Shown here one piece after another: positions 7,122-16,322 of a DNA stretch of 64,000 bases. The DNA is from Adhaeribacter pallidiroseus (GTDB lineage Bacteria; Bacteroidota; Bacteroidia; Cytophagales; Hymenobacteraceae): positions 5,084,001 to 5,148,000 of the forward strand of contig NZ_QASA01000001.1 in NCBI RefSeq assembly GCF_003340495.1. Direction: 5' to 3'. Position numbers and translations under genes: made by a program. Position 1 is the first letter of the stretch; each line of letters starts with the position of its first letter. The notes under the pieces were generated by a model. The model was not told where the DNA came from, made no database searches, and saw nothing but the letters and a program-made list of their open reading frames with translations.

Positions 7122-9530
7122 TTACTCGTTGCGCAGCGCCTCTACCGGGTTGGCTAAAGCAATTTTAATCGTCTGCGTACTAACACTTACTAGGGCAATG
7201 AGTAAGACGATAAAAGCCGGAATAACAAATATCCAAGCGGTAAGCGGAATGCGGAAAGCGTAGTTCTGCAGCCAGGAGTGCATGCCCCACCAGGCCAGCG
7301 GTAAAGCCAGAATATTGGCTACCAAAATCAGCTTTATGTAATCTTTAGATAACAGGAACAAGATACTGCTCATGGGGGCGCCCAGTACTTTGCGGATACC
7401 AATTTCTTTGGTGCGTTGCACAATGGTAAAGAAAGCCAAACCAAATAAGCCTAAGCAAGCGAGTAAAATAGCTAAGCCTGAAAAGAACGTGAAGAGGATG
7501 TTTAGTTTTATATCGGCCCGGTATTGTTGATCGAATTTTTCGTCTAAAAAGAAATAAGAGAAGGTTTTGCCCGGAAAAGTAATTTGCCAGCTGGCTTCTA
7601 CTTTTTTTAATGTGGCCGGCATATTACGGGTATTTAGTTTAAGGGAAACATAACTGGTAGAATAAGGATAGTAGCGGAACACCAAAGGCGGATAAGCTTC
7701 TTTCAGGGACTGGTGGTGATAATTTTTGACCACGCCGATAATGGTGGTATAATTGGGTTCGGCGCTGGTTTGAAAAGTAGTGCGTTTGCCCAACGCTTCG
7801 GCCGGCGTGCGATAACCCAGCAACCGGGCTGCTGCTTCGTTAATTATTATTTCGTTTTGGTTTTGCCCGTTCGCCCGAAAATTCCGGCCGGCTATTATTT
7901 GCAAATTTAAAGAAGGAATAAAATCGGCATCTACGGCGAAATAGTAATACGTATAGCCTTGTTGCTTTCCAGAAGCGCCGTAAGGCAGAATACTCGTAGA
8001 ATTTAATTCGTTTGTTCCTAAACCAGGCAGGGTTTCCGAATGGGTCACCGCTTTTATCTCCGGGTTGCGGAGCAGTTCGGTTTTTAAACTTAACCCCCGG
8101 ACCCGGTTGAGGGAATCGCTGCCGACTACCCGTGGTCCCGGCACTACTAATACTTGGTTTAAATTAATTCCCAAATTCTGTTGCCGCATAAAAGTAAGCT
8201 GCCGGTGAATGGTAAAAGTGGCCACTATTACCAGAATGGTAGCCGCAAATTGCCCGATTACCAATCCTTTTCGTAACCAAAGGCCATGCGCGGAGTGGCT
8301 GAATCTTCCTTTTAAAACATTTACCGGTTTAAAAGCGGCTAACACCAATGCCGGATAAATACCCGACAGCAAAGAACCAATTAAAAATAATCCTAAAAAT
8401 ACAATCCAGAATATAGCATCCGACGTAATATGGAGCAGCAGCGGGATACGGGTCACCGCCCGAAAAACGACTAAACCTTGCGTAAGTAAAACGAGCGTCA
8501 CCAGGGCCGCTAAAGCATTTACCAGTAAAGCTTCGAACATAAATTGTTTGATTAAACGCCAGTGCGTAGAACCAATCACTTTGCGGATACCTACTTCTTT
8601 GGCCCGCCCTACAGCTCGCGCCGTAGACAAATTCACGTAATTAATCCAGGCAATTAAAATAATAATACCGGCAATACCCAGCAGGAAATATACGGTTCCG
8701 GCGTTGCCGTTTTCTTCGGGTTCGTAACTTTTATGCGAATGCAGGTGAATGACTTTTAAAGGCTCGGCTACTGCTATCTCGTGCTTTAACCGGCTTTTTG
8801 AGAATAAGACCAACTTTTGATTAAATTGATTTAAGTCGGTATGGGGAGCCATCCATAAATACGTATAATCATTATTGCCGCCCCAGTCATCGAAAGGCTC
8901 GCCCCATTGTTTGAGCGTGGCAAAGGAAATTAGAATATCAAATTTGAGATGGGTATTTTCCGGCACATCGGCGATTACCCCCGTAACAATTAAATTATCT
9001 TTTTTGGCGTACCGGGAGAGCTGCAGGGTTTTACCAACGGCGTTGCTGTTACCGAAATATTTTTTTGCGGTGGAAGCGGTAATAACCACCTGGTAAGGCG
9101 CGGACAAGGCCGTGGCCGGATTACCGGACAAGAATGTGTGCGTAAATATTTTGAAAACCGAAGGGTCGGCTACGTATACCCGGCGTTCGATAAAGGAGCG
9201 GCTAGGGGTACCAAATTCTTTTCCGGCGTATTCGTGCAACCGCGTAAAATCGCGTACTTCGGGCATTTGGGCTTTTAAAGTGGGGCCTAAAGGCCGGTAC
9301 GTTTCAGCGTCGGCCATTTCAAATTCAGGTCCCTTGTAAAAATTCAAAGTTACCCGGTAAATAGCCCCCACATTTTTATGAAAATCTTCGTAGCTCCATT
9401 CGTACCGGACATACTGCACAATGAGCAGACAAGCCGCCATGCCCATGGCCAAGCCAAAAATATTAATAAACGAAAATACCTTGTGCCGCAGCAGGTGGCG
9501 CCAAGCGATTTTTAAATAATTGTAAAACAT
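7122..9530 (-). CDS. Orphan ABC transporter permease, FtsX/MacB_PCD duplicated type (array 1, gene 3)
   Basis: 802-residue paralogue with the same plan: N-terminal amphipathic stretch MFYNYLKIAWRHLLRHK, TM1 with LAMGMAACLLIVQYV, first periplasmic domain, then AKEVGIRKVIGSTHWRL near 320. The second half restarts at IGQFAATILVIVATF and carries QRTKEIGIRKVLGAPMSS near 703, ending NPVEALRNE. It is less like its array neighbours in the periplasmic parts (for example EDFHKNVGAIYRVTLNFYKG), so it may have a different partner. The start at ATG 9530 fits the conserved N-terminus. It lies 50 bases after the preceding gene, consistent with one transcript. No ATPase is nearby. Confidence 0.9.
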   Translation of the reverse strand: MFYNYLKIAWRHLLRHKVFSFINIFGLAMGMAACLLIVQYVRYEWSYEDFHKNVGAIYRVTLNFYKGPEFEMADAETYRPLGPTLKAQMPEVRDFTRLHEYAGKEFGTPSRSFIERRVYVADPSVFKIFTHTFLSGNPATALSAPYQVVITASTAKKYFGNSNAVGKTLQLSRYAKKDNLIVTGVIADVPENTHLKFDILISFATLKQWGEPFDDWGGNNDYTYLWMAPHTDLNQFNQKLVLFSKSRLKHEIAVAEPLKVIHLHSHKSYEPEENGNAGTVYFLLGIAGIIILIAWINYVNLSTARAVGRAKEVGIRKVIGSTHWRLIKQFMFEALLVNALAALVTLVLLTQGLVVFRAVTRIPLLLHITSDAIFWIVFLGLFLIGSLLSGIYPALVLAAFKPVNVLKGRFSHSAHGLWLRKGLVIGQFAATILVIVATFTIHRQLTFMRQQNLGINLNQVLVVPGPRVVGSDSLNRVRGLSLKTELLRNPEIKAVTHSETLPGLGTNELNSTSILPYGASGKQQGYTYYYFAVDADFIPSLNLQIIAGRNFRANGQNQNEIIINEAAARLLGYRTPAEALGKRTTFQTSAEPNYTTIIGVVKNYHHQSLKEAYPPLVFRYYPYSTSYVSLKLNTRNMPATLKKVEASWQITFPGKTFSYFFLDEKFDQQYRADIKLNILFTFFSGLAILLACLGLFGLAFFTIVQRTKEIGIRKVLGAPMSSILFLLSKDYIKLILVANILALPLAWWGMHSWLQNYAFRIPLTAWIFVIPAFIVLLIALVSVSTQTIKIALANPVEALRNE

Positions 9531-9580
9531 AGAAGTAGCATTTTTAGAATGTCGGAACTATGATTTATAAGATTGTAGGA

Positions 9581-11944
9581 TTACTCATTGCGCAAGGCTT
9601 TTGCCGGGTTAGCTACCGCGGCTTTAATCGACTCGTAACTCACCGTTAAGCCGGCAGTCAAGAGAGCGGTAAGGCAAGCCGTTAGTAAAATACTCCCATT
9701 TATGCCAATGCGGTAAACAAACCCCTCCAGCCAGTTATTCATGGCCCACCACGCCAGCGGAATGGCAATGACCATGGCAATAGCGAGCAGGCTGGTAAAA
9801 TTGCGGGAAAGCAAGTACACAATATCGAATACCGAAGCGCCCAATACTTTGCGGACGCCAATTTCTTTGGTGCGCTGCTCGGCCATAAAAGCCGATAAAC
9901 CATACAAGCCCAGGCAGGAAATAAAAATAGCCAGCACGGCAAACACGTTAAAAATAGCCCCCATGCGCTGCTCACTTTGGTAAAGGTTGGCAATATCCTG
10001 GTCGAGGAAGTTATAGGTAAAGGGAAAGGCGGGATTTAATTGCTGGCTGATTTTGCCTAAAGCCTGAATGGTGGCCTCGGTGTTGCCCGGTTGGGTGCGC
10101 ACTACAATGGTTCCGTTCAGGGGCCGATAATATAAGACCAGCGGCTCAATGGCGTGCTGCATGGGTTTAAAATTAAAATCCTGCACCACGCCAATAATAT
10201 TCCCTTTCACGCCCCCGAAAGTGAGCGACTTGCCTATGGCAGTTGTCAAGTTCATTCCCATAATGCGCAGAGCTGTCTCATTCACGATAAAATTAGCCGT
10301 ATCGGACTGTAAGCTTTTCGAAAAACTCCGGCCACGCAACAGCTTCATATGAAAAGCCGAGATAAAGTTTTCGTCGACGGCCATTTCCGGAAAAACCGGC
10401 TGCGAAGCGGGGTCTTTGCCTTCCCACTGCACATTAATGGTACCTGTAATCAGGTTGGTAGGCAAATCCGAAACAGTAGTAAAATTGCTGGTTAGAGCGT
10501 TTTGCTGTAGTTCGGTTTTCAGAGCCTGTTGCTTATTCCAGAGCTCGCCGGTTACGGGTATATAAACCAGGTTTTCTTTATCAAAGCCCAGATTTTTATT
10601 TTGAATATACTGCAATTGCTTATACACCACGGCCGTGCCCACCAAAAGCACAATAGAAACCACAAACTGCGTTACCACTAAACCATTGCGGAAGAATACG
10701 TTACCGGCGCCTAGTTTAAGGCTGCCTTTTAAAACCTTTATGGGCTGAAAACCCGATAAGAAAAGGGCCGGATAGCTGCCCGATAGCAAACCCGTTACCA
10801 GTGCAATACCCAGCAAGGTAAACAGCAGTTTTACATTCCTAAAATTAATAGCCAGGCTTTTTTCCGCTAAGCTGTTAAAGGCCGGCAGCAAGGCCCACAC
10901 CAGAAAGGTTGCCAGTACCAGCGCTAGTATCGAAATAATAGTAGATTCGCCTAAAAATTGCCAGATAAGCTGGCGGCGGTTAGCCCCGATTACTTTCCGT
11001 AAACCTACTTCTTTGGCCCGGCGCGCCGAGCGGGCCGTCGCTAAATTCATGAAGTTAATGCAGGCTACCGCCAGAATAAAGAAAGCTACTACTGAAAATA
11101 CCCGGACATACTGGATGCTGCCGTTGCCGGGAAGGTCGCGCAATAAGTTAGAGTGTAAATGAATACTGGTTACGGGCTGCAGTTGAAAATCGATCTTCAG
11201 TTTATCGTAGTTTTTTTTAAAAAATTGATTTACCCGTTGGCTCAGCTTTTGTAAAGCCGCCGGCGACGTAACCGCATTTTCGTGTAATTGCACATAGGTG
11301 TAAAAATTAAAATTACCCCAGCGGTTTTCTTTTAAATCCTGGTTCGTTTGGGCAATAAACGAGATAGGTAAAATAAAATCGAACTGCAGATGCGAGTTAG
11401 CCGGCACGTTGGCCAGAATACCGGTTACCACAAAATTATCCTGGTTGTCTTTGCGGATAATCTGACCAAGCGCTTCGGCTTTCCCGAAGTATTTCTCGGC
11501 CATGGCCTCCGTAATGAGAATGCCATCGGGGCGATGCAAGGCGGTTTTGGGGTCACCTTTTAGCAAGGAAAAAGAAAACAATTCCAGAAAGGTAGCATCG
11601 GCAAAAAACACTTGCTTTTCCTCGAATTTGCGTTCGCCAACCCCAAACAAATTAGTAGAATGCCATAACCGCGCTGCATTTTTTACCTCGGGTATCTGGG
11701 CAACTAAAGCGGCTCCCATAGGGGCGGCACTTACTGCTGCTTTAATATCCGGCGTACTGGTAGTTATGCGGTAGAGGTTATCGGCGTTGGCATGAAAGCG
11801 GTCGTAACTTAATTCATCCTGTACCCACAGCATGATGAGGATGCTGCAAACCATACCCATAGCCAAGCCAAAAACATTAATAAAAGAAAAAGCTTTCTGG
11901 CGGAATAAATTACGCCAGGCGATTTTGAAATAGCTGTACCACAT
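9581..11944 (-). CDS. Orphan ABC transporter permease, FtsX/MacB_PCD duplicated type (array 1, gene 2)
   Basis: 787-residue permease. TM1 contains LAMGMVCSILIMLWVQDELSYD; the first periplasmic domain includes the family signature TGILANVPANSHLQFDF. The first FtsX block has RRAKEVGLRKVIGANRRQL, and the second half starts at VVTQFVVSIVLLVGTAVVY. The second FtsX block has EQRTKEIGVRKVLGAS near 687, and the protein ends NPAKALRNE. A recurring feature of this group is the SIHLHS motif just before the middle TM bundle. It lies 43 bases downstream of the first gene of the array and shares its direction, so co-transcription is likely. Substrate unknown. Confidence 0.9.
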   Translation of the reverse strand: MWYSYFKIAWRNLFRQKAFSFINVFGLAMGMVCSILIMLWVQDELSYDRFHANADNLYRITTSTPDIKAAVSAAPMGAALVAQIPEVKNAARLWHSTNLFGVGERKFEEKQVFFADATFLELFSFSLLKGDPKTALHRPDGILITEAMAEKYFGKAEALGQIIRKDNQDNFVVTGILANVPANSHLQFDFILPISFIAQTNQDLKENRWGNFNFYTYVQLHENAVTSPAALQKLSQRVNQFFKKNYDKLKIDFQLQPVTSIHLHSNLLRDLPGNGSIQYVRVFSVVAFFILAVACINFMNLATARSARRAKEVGLRKVIGANRRQLIWQFLGESTIISILALVLATFLVWALLPAFNSLAEKSLAINFRNVKLLFTLLGIALVTGLLSGSYPALFLSGFQPIKVLKGSLKLGAGNVFFRNGLVVTQFVVSIVLLVGTAVVYKQLQYIQNKNLGFDKENLVYIPVTGELWNKQQALKTELQQNALTSNFTTVSDLPTNLITGTINVQWEGKDPASQPVFPEMAVDENFISAFHMKLLRGRSFSKSLQSDTANFIVNETALRIMGMNLTTAIGKSLTFGGVKGNIIGVVQDFNFKPMQHAIEPLVLYYRPLNGTIVVRTQPGNTEATIQALGKISQQLNPAFPFTYNFLDQDIANLYQSEQRMGAIFNVFAVLAIFISCLGLYGLSAFMAEQRTKEIGVRKVLGASVFDIVYLLSRNFTSLLAIAMVIAIPLAWWAMNNWLEGFVYRIGINGSILLTACLTALLTAGLTVSYESIKAAVANPAKALRNE

Positions 11945-11987
11945 GGTTATACTCTTTTTAGTTAAATTCTTTTACGCACACATTCTT

Positions 11988-14396
11988 TTACTCACTCCGC
12001 AACGCATTTACCGGGTTAGCTATAGCGGCTTTCAGGGCATGTACACTAATGGTAGCCAGGGCAATAAGTAAAGCCGAAGCAGCGGCAATGCCAAAAGTCC
12101 ACCACGAAATAGGGGTGCGGTATTCAAAATCCTGTAGCCATTGGCTCATGCCGTACCAGGCTACGGGCCAGGCAATGAGGTTGGCGAGTAACACCAGTTT
12201 TACAAAGTCACGGGATAGCATGACCATAATATGGCTCACCGATGCGCCTAACACTTTGCGGATGCCAATTTCTTTGGTGCGCTGCTCGGTGGTGAAAGAA
12301 GCTAAGCCAAATAACCCCAAGCAAGCAATAAAAATAGCCAGCCCCGCAAAGGTGGCAAAGATGCGGCCCAGTTTCATTTCGGCCTGGTACTGGTTCTGCA
12401 GGCGGTCGTTCATAAAAGTAAAATCAAAGGGGTGTTTAGGATCAAAGGCATTCCACTTCTGCTCTAATTGCGCCAGCGTTCCCGCCATATCCGCGCCCTG
12501 TACTTTTACTACTATAAAAGAAGCCTGCCGGGTATTGGCAGTTAAAACCAGCGGTTCCACTTTCTGGTGCAACGACTGGAAATTAAAATCTTTTAAAATG
12601 CCCACTACCACATGGCCAATAGAATCATTGCCGCCCCCGTAATTTACGCGTTGGCCCACGGCCGCTTCGGGCTTTTGCCAGCCAAAGGCGGCTACCGCGG
12701 CTTCGTTGAGCATAATAGCCCGGGCAGTATCGGTGGCAAAGTTTTTATCCAGAAAACGGCCGGCTACCAGTTCCAGGTCAAAGGTTTTCGCTAAATCAAA
12801 ATCGGAGGGCAGCACAAAGCCAATAATCGAATTATCCTGGCTGTTGCCTTTGCCAATTGGGTTCATGGGGGTGCGCCACCAGCCATCATCCGCTGGGATA
12901 GAACCAGTAAGGGTAGCTTGTTTTACGTTGGGCAATTGCCGGATTTGTTCTTTTAAGGCGCGCGATTTTTTAATATCCTGGTTGCCCGGAATGTTGATGA
13001 TCAGCATTTGGTCTTGGCTAAAGCCCAGCCGCTTGTTTTGCACGTACAGCATTTGGTTGTATACCACGGCAGTACCTACAATCATGGCAATAGAAATAGC
13101 AAATTGCAGCACTACCAAGCCTTTCCGCAAGCCGCTGCCACTGGCACTGCCTATTAGCCGGCCTTTTAAAACCTGCACCGGCCGGAACCCGGATAAATAA
13201 AACGCCGGATAAATGCCCGCCACTAGGCCCGCGAATAAAGTAAGCGCCAGTAAACCCAACCACAACTGTGAATTGCTTAAAAAATTTATCTGAATGTATT
13301 TGCCGGATAATTGATTAAACAAAGGCAGCGCCAGGTACACGATACCCATTGCCAGGAGCAAAGCAAAGAAAGATAAAAGCAACGATTCGCTTAAAAACTG
13401 CCGGATAAGCTGCCCGCGCGAAGCCCCGATAACTTTGCGTACCCCTACTTCTTTGGAGCGGTTTTGTGAGCGGGCGGTAGCCAGGTTCATAAAATTAATG
13501 CAGGCCAGTAAAATAATGAACAAAGCCAACGCTGAGAACAAATACACGTTTTTAATGTCGCTTACGGGTGCCAGCTGGCCGCCAAATTCCGGATTGAGGT
13601 GTACCTCGAGCAAGGGCTGTAGGTGCAGCGCGGGCGGTGGCGGCGTACCCGGCGCATTGGGTTGGTATTTCTTCGTGAAAGCTTGCAATTTCTGGTCGAA
13701 GGCCGGTGCATTAAAGTTTTCGTTTACCAGCAAATAGGTGGTAAAGCCATAGGAGAACCACTGGTTTAAAAAACCACCGCCGACTAAGCGCATGGGCACC
13801 AGAAAAGCAGGGCGCACTTGCGTAGTACGCGGCACTTCGGCCAATATACCGGTTACTTTTAATGTATAAGGCGCTTGCGTTTCCAATTCCATTATTTTGC
13901 CGATGGGGTTTTCGTGGCCAAAGTATTTTTGGGCTAGTTCCTGGCTCAACACAATAGAGTTTGGCTCGTTTAAGGCAGTGCGGGAGTTACCAGCTATTAA
14001 TGGATAATCAAATACCTCAAACAAAGTAGAATCGGCGAAATAGCCGCCGGTTTCGTATAAGCCCTTATCGCCGAACCGGAGTAGGGCCTGGTTACCAGTG
14101 CTCAACAGCCGTACAAATTGCTTTACTTCCGGGTAATCAGCTTTTAATTGCGGTGCCATGCGCGGCGAAGTAATCGCGGCCTTTTCGGGAGTACCGTTAT
14201 TATCAATGGTAATCGTAAGCCGGTAAATATCTTTGGCCTTCCGGTGGTTCTTTTCAAAGGCCAACTCGTCCTGCACAAATAACAAGATAAACGTGCAGCA
14301 GGCAATGCCTACGGCCAGCCCGGCCACGTTAATAAATGAATATCCTTTGTGGCGCAGCAAGTTGCGGAGAGCAATTTTAAGATAGTTGTTTAACAT
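11988..14396 (-). CDS. Orphan ABC transporter permease, FtsX/MacB_PCD duplicated type (array 1, lead gene)
   Basis: 802-residue permease and first gene of the 4662-14396 array. Start ATG 14396 gives MLNNYLKIALRNLLRHKGY, the usual amphipathic start before TM1 (VAGLAVGIACCTFILLFV). Both FtsX blocks are intact: RSKEVGVRKVIGASRGQL near 320 and EQRTKEIGIRKVLGAS near 704. The end is NPVNALRSE, identical to the last gene of the array. The second half starts near LVVLQFAISIAMIVGTA. The upstream region holds the TGGCATTTTTATT box at about 116 bases and the GTCCGGTTTTGATAC box at about 180 bases, shared with the lead gene of the second array at 39546, so both arrays are probably under the same control. 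Confidence 0.9.
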   Translation of the reverse strand: MLNNYLKIALRNLLRHKGYSFINVAGLAVGIACCTFILLFVQDELAFEKNHRKAKDIYRLTITIDNNGTPEKAAITSPRMAPQLKADYPEVKQFVRLLSTGNQALLRFGDKGLYETGGYFADSTLFEVFDYPLIAGNSRTALNEPNSIVLSQELAQKYFGHENPIGKIMELETQAPYTLKVTGILAEVPRTTQVRPAFLVPMRLVGGGFLNQWFSYGFTTYLLVNENFNAPAFDQKLQAFTKKYQPNAPGTPPPPALHLQPLLEVHLNPEFGGQLAPVSDIKNVYLFSALALFIILLACINFMNLATARSQNRSKEVGVRKVIGASRGQLIRQFLSESLLLSFFALLLAMGIVYLALPLFNQLSGKYIQINFLSNSQLWLGLLALTLFAGLVAGIYPAFYLSGFRPVQVLKGRLIGSASGSGLRKGLVVLQFAISIAMIVGTAVVYNQMLYVQNKRLGFSQDQMLIINIPGNQDIKKSRALKEQIRQLPNVKQATLTGSIPADDGWWRTPMNPIGKGNSQDNSIIGFVLPSDFDLAKTFDLELVAGRFLDKNFATDTARAIMLNEAAVAAFGWQKPEAAVGQRVNYGGGNDSIGHVVVGILKDFNFQSLHQKVEPLVLTANTRQASFIVVKVQGADMAGTLAQLEQKWNAFDPKHPFDFTFMNDRLQNQYQAEMKLGRIFATFAGLAIFIACLGLFGLASFTTEQRTKEIGIRKVLGASVSHIMVMLSRDFVKLVLLANLIAWPVAWYGMSQWLQDFEYRTPISWWTFGIAAASALLIALATISVHALKAAIANPVNALRSE

Positions 14397-14500
14397 ACTG
14401 CCAGAATTGTTTAATTGTCGGAATAAGTGGTGATGAACTGGTAAAAGCCGCCGCGAGATTCTTCCGGAGTACTTTCACCAAAGCTAGCTATACTGTCAAT

Positions 14501-14617
14501 AATAAAAATGCCATGTTAGCAACATGTTGTTTTTCAATAAATTAAGGCAATTTTTTAAATTTTCCACTGTAAAATCGTCCGGTTTTGATACAACTTCTTG
14601 TTCGTTTTTGCAACAAC
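14501..14617 (-). promoter_or_regulatory. Upstream regulatory module of permease array 1
   Basis: On the plus strand AATAAAAATGCCA (14501-14513) is followed after 63 bases by GTCCGGTTTTGATAC (14577-14591) and then TTGTTCGTTTTTGCAACAA (14599-14617). The same parts, order and spacing occur at 39650-39765 before the lead gene of array 2. Read on the minus strand, TGGCATTTTTATT has the GG of a sigma-54 -24 element but no clear GC at -12, so I call it only a shared promoter-region box. The distal part looks like a binding site for an activator (inference). Confidence 0.6.
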
Positions 14618-14814
14618 CTGAGTTTAGGGTAAACAGTTGATTTAACAACTAAATCGGGCGCCAGTGTTTGTCGCAGCAGTATTTGGTGTCGCTGAACATA
14701 AAATCAATTTCTCGACGAAAGTATGGCGGTGGCCGAATCTAAAGAACAACTGTTGCCGCTAGTACAAACTACAAACTCGCACCAGCAAGCAAGCAAATTC
14801 CGCCAGTATGGAGA

Positions 14815-14937
14815 CCCATGTCATACAGTTAAGGAATGCCACCTATTGTAAACTTTAATCAGCTACTTTAAATCATCTCCCAACTTTCTTCGAAGAAAGA
14901 CTTTTTTCATCTTCTTGCCTTAACTGAATGACATGGG
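14815..14937. mobile_element. MITE-like element: 20-bp terminal inverted repeats, 123 bp total
   Basis: CCCATGTCATACAGTTAAGG (14815-14834) is matched by its reverse complement at 14918-14937 with one mismatch. The 83-base centre contains a perfect 16-bp palindrome, CTTTCTTCGAAGAAAG (14885-14900), and no ORF. TGGAGA occurs immediately left of the element and two bases to its right, a possible target-site duplication. Size, terminal repeats and lack of coding capacity fit a MITE, but no partner transposase is visible in the window. Confidence 0.5.
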
Positions 14938-15179
14938 TTTGGAGACTAACTTTGCTCTATTAAGTTACCAGTGGCGCTACGCTGAACACGGGTGCCCGAT
15001 AAAGTTGTCCGTAACGTTATGCTAAACAGCTTGCAACACCCACCAGTTTATCCGGAGAGCAAGCACGTTTTTTAAATTTTTACTTTGATTACCATTATTC
15101 CTTATATTTTATTTACTTCAGGCTGCTATTTGTTTAAACTTTACGAAATAGCTACCAAAAATACCTATCAGGCCACCCT

Positions 15180-16322
15180 ATGGTTCCTTTTTCAAAAATC
15201 TGCTTTGTATTCGGGATACTCCTGCTGGTGGGATCGGTGCGGGCGCAGGAGCGGAAACGGGCGCGGGAATACGGCTTGAAAATTGGCATCCTGCCCACCG
15301 GAAAAAACAACGCCATTACCGATGTGCCCGGCGTAAAAGTAGGCCATACTACCCTTATTCAAGGCGAAAATATCCGGACGGGCGTAACGGCGATTGTGCC
15401 GCACGCGGGTAACCTGTTTCAGGAAAAAGTACCGGCGGCGGTGTACGTGGGTAATGGTTTTGGCAAACTGGCCGGCAGTACGCAGGTGCAAGAACTTGGT
15501 AACCTGGAAACGCCTATTGTACTCACCAATACCTTAAGTGTAGCCAACGCCCTGAACGCTTTGGTAAGCTATTCGTTGCAATTGCCCGGCAACGAGAAAG
15601 TACAATCGGTAAACGCGGTTGTGGGCGAAACTAATGATGGTTACCTGAACGACATTCGGGGCCGGCACATTACAGAAGCGCACGCCCGGGAAGCTATTCA
15701 ACAAGCAAAAGAAGGCCCGGTAGCCGAAGGCAACGTAGGCGCGGGCACCGGTACGGTTTGTTTCGGGTTTAAAGGCGGCATTGGTACGGCTTCGCGGCAA
15801 CTTAAACCCGAGCAAGGGAGCTATACCGTAGGCGTGTTGGTGCAAACGAATTTTGGGGGCGTATTGCAGATAAACGGAGTGCCCATGGGCGAAGAATTAA
15901 AAAATTACCTGAACGAACAAATGCAAGCGAAAGCCGATGGGTCGTGCCTGATCGTGGTAGCGACCGATGCCCCCGTGGAGGCGCGTAACCTGGAACGAAT
16001 AGCCAAACGGGCCTTGCTGGGCTTAGGCAAAACCGGCGGCATTGCGGCCAACGGCAGCGGCGACTACGTGATTGCTTTTTCTACACACCCTAATTTACGC
16101 ATTTCGCATAACTCAGCAGAAAAAACGCAAACCGTAACTTTACTGCGCAACGATGATGTAACACCCTTGTTTTTAGCCACCATTGAGGCCACCGAAGAAG
16201 CCATTCTGAATTCGCTATTTAAAGCCGAAACTTTAACCGGACGAGAACAGCATCGTATTCCAGCTTTACCGATTGAGCAAACGCTTAAAATTTTAAAAAA
16301 ACACCATGCCCTCCAGCCCTAA
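15180..16322 (+). CDS. P1 family (DmpA/L-aminopeptidase/D-esterase) peptidase, exported
   Basis: N-terminal-nucleophile aminopeptidase of the DmpA/BapA family, which removes N-terminal residues from small peptides, amides or beta-peptides after self-cleavage into two chains. ATG 15180 gives a signal peptide (VFGILLLVGSVRAQ), so it acts in the periplasm. Landmarks are ITDVPGVKVGHTT (47-59), GAGTGTVCFGFKGGIGTASR (188-206) and GVLVQTNFG (218-226). The self-processing nucleophile is Ser255 in DGSCLIVVATDAP, and the chain continues to NGSGDYVIAFST. An in-frame start at 15085 would spoil the signal peptide. Its last 17 bases overlap the aminotransferase gene, so the two are translated from one transcript. 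Self-cleavage is inferred from the family. Confidence 0.93.
   Translation: MVPFSKICFVFGILLLVGSVRAQERKRAREYGLKIGILPTGKNNAITDVPGVKVGHTTLIQGENIRTGVTAIVPHAGNLFQEKVPAAVYVGNGFGKLAGSTQVQELGNLETPIVLTNTLSVANALNALVSYSLQLPGNEKVQSVNAVVGETNDGYLNDIRGRHITEAHAREAIQQAKEGPVAEGNVGAGTGTVCFGFKGGIGTASRQLKPEQGSYTVGVLVQTNFGGVLQINGVPMGEELKNYLNEQMQAKADGSCLIVVATDAPVEARNLERIAKRALLGLGKTGGIAANGSGDYVIAFSTHPNLRISHNSAEKTQTVTLLRNDDVTPLFLATIEATEEAILNSLFKAETLTGREQHRIPALPIEQTLKILKKHHALQP

Larger units (their letters stand above)
14397..15179. other. 783-base intergenic region
   Basis: No convincing gene. It holds the promoter module of the permease array (14501-14617), an imperfect inverted repeat resembling a MITE (14815-14937), and the leader of the P1 peptidase gene, including a TTTTTTAAATTT string near 15069. 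The stretch 14618-14814 shows nothing I recognise. Confidence 0.6.

Noticed and set aside
14501-14513. Canonical sigma-54 promoter
   Set aside because: The -24 GG is present but the -12 GC is absent here and only half present at 39650, so it is reported only as a shared box.
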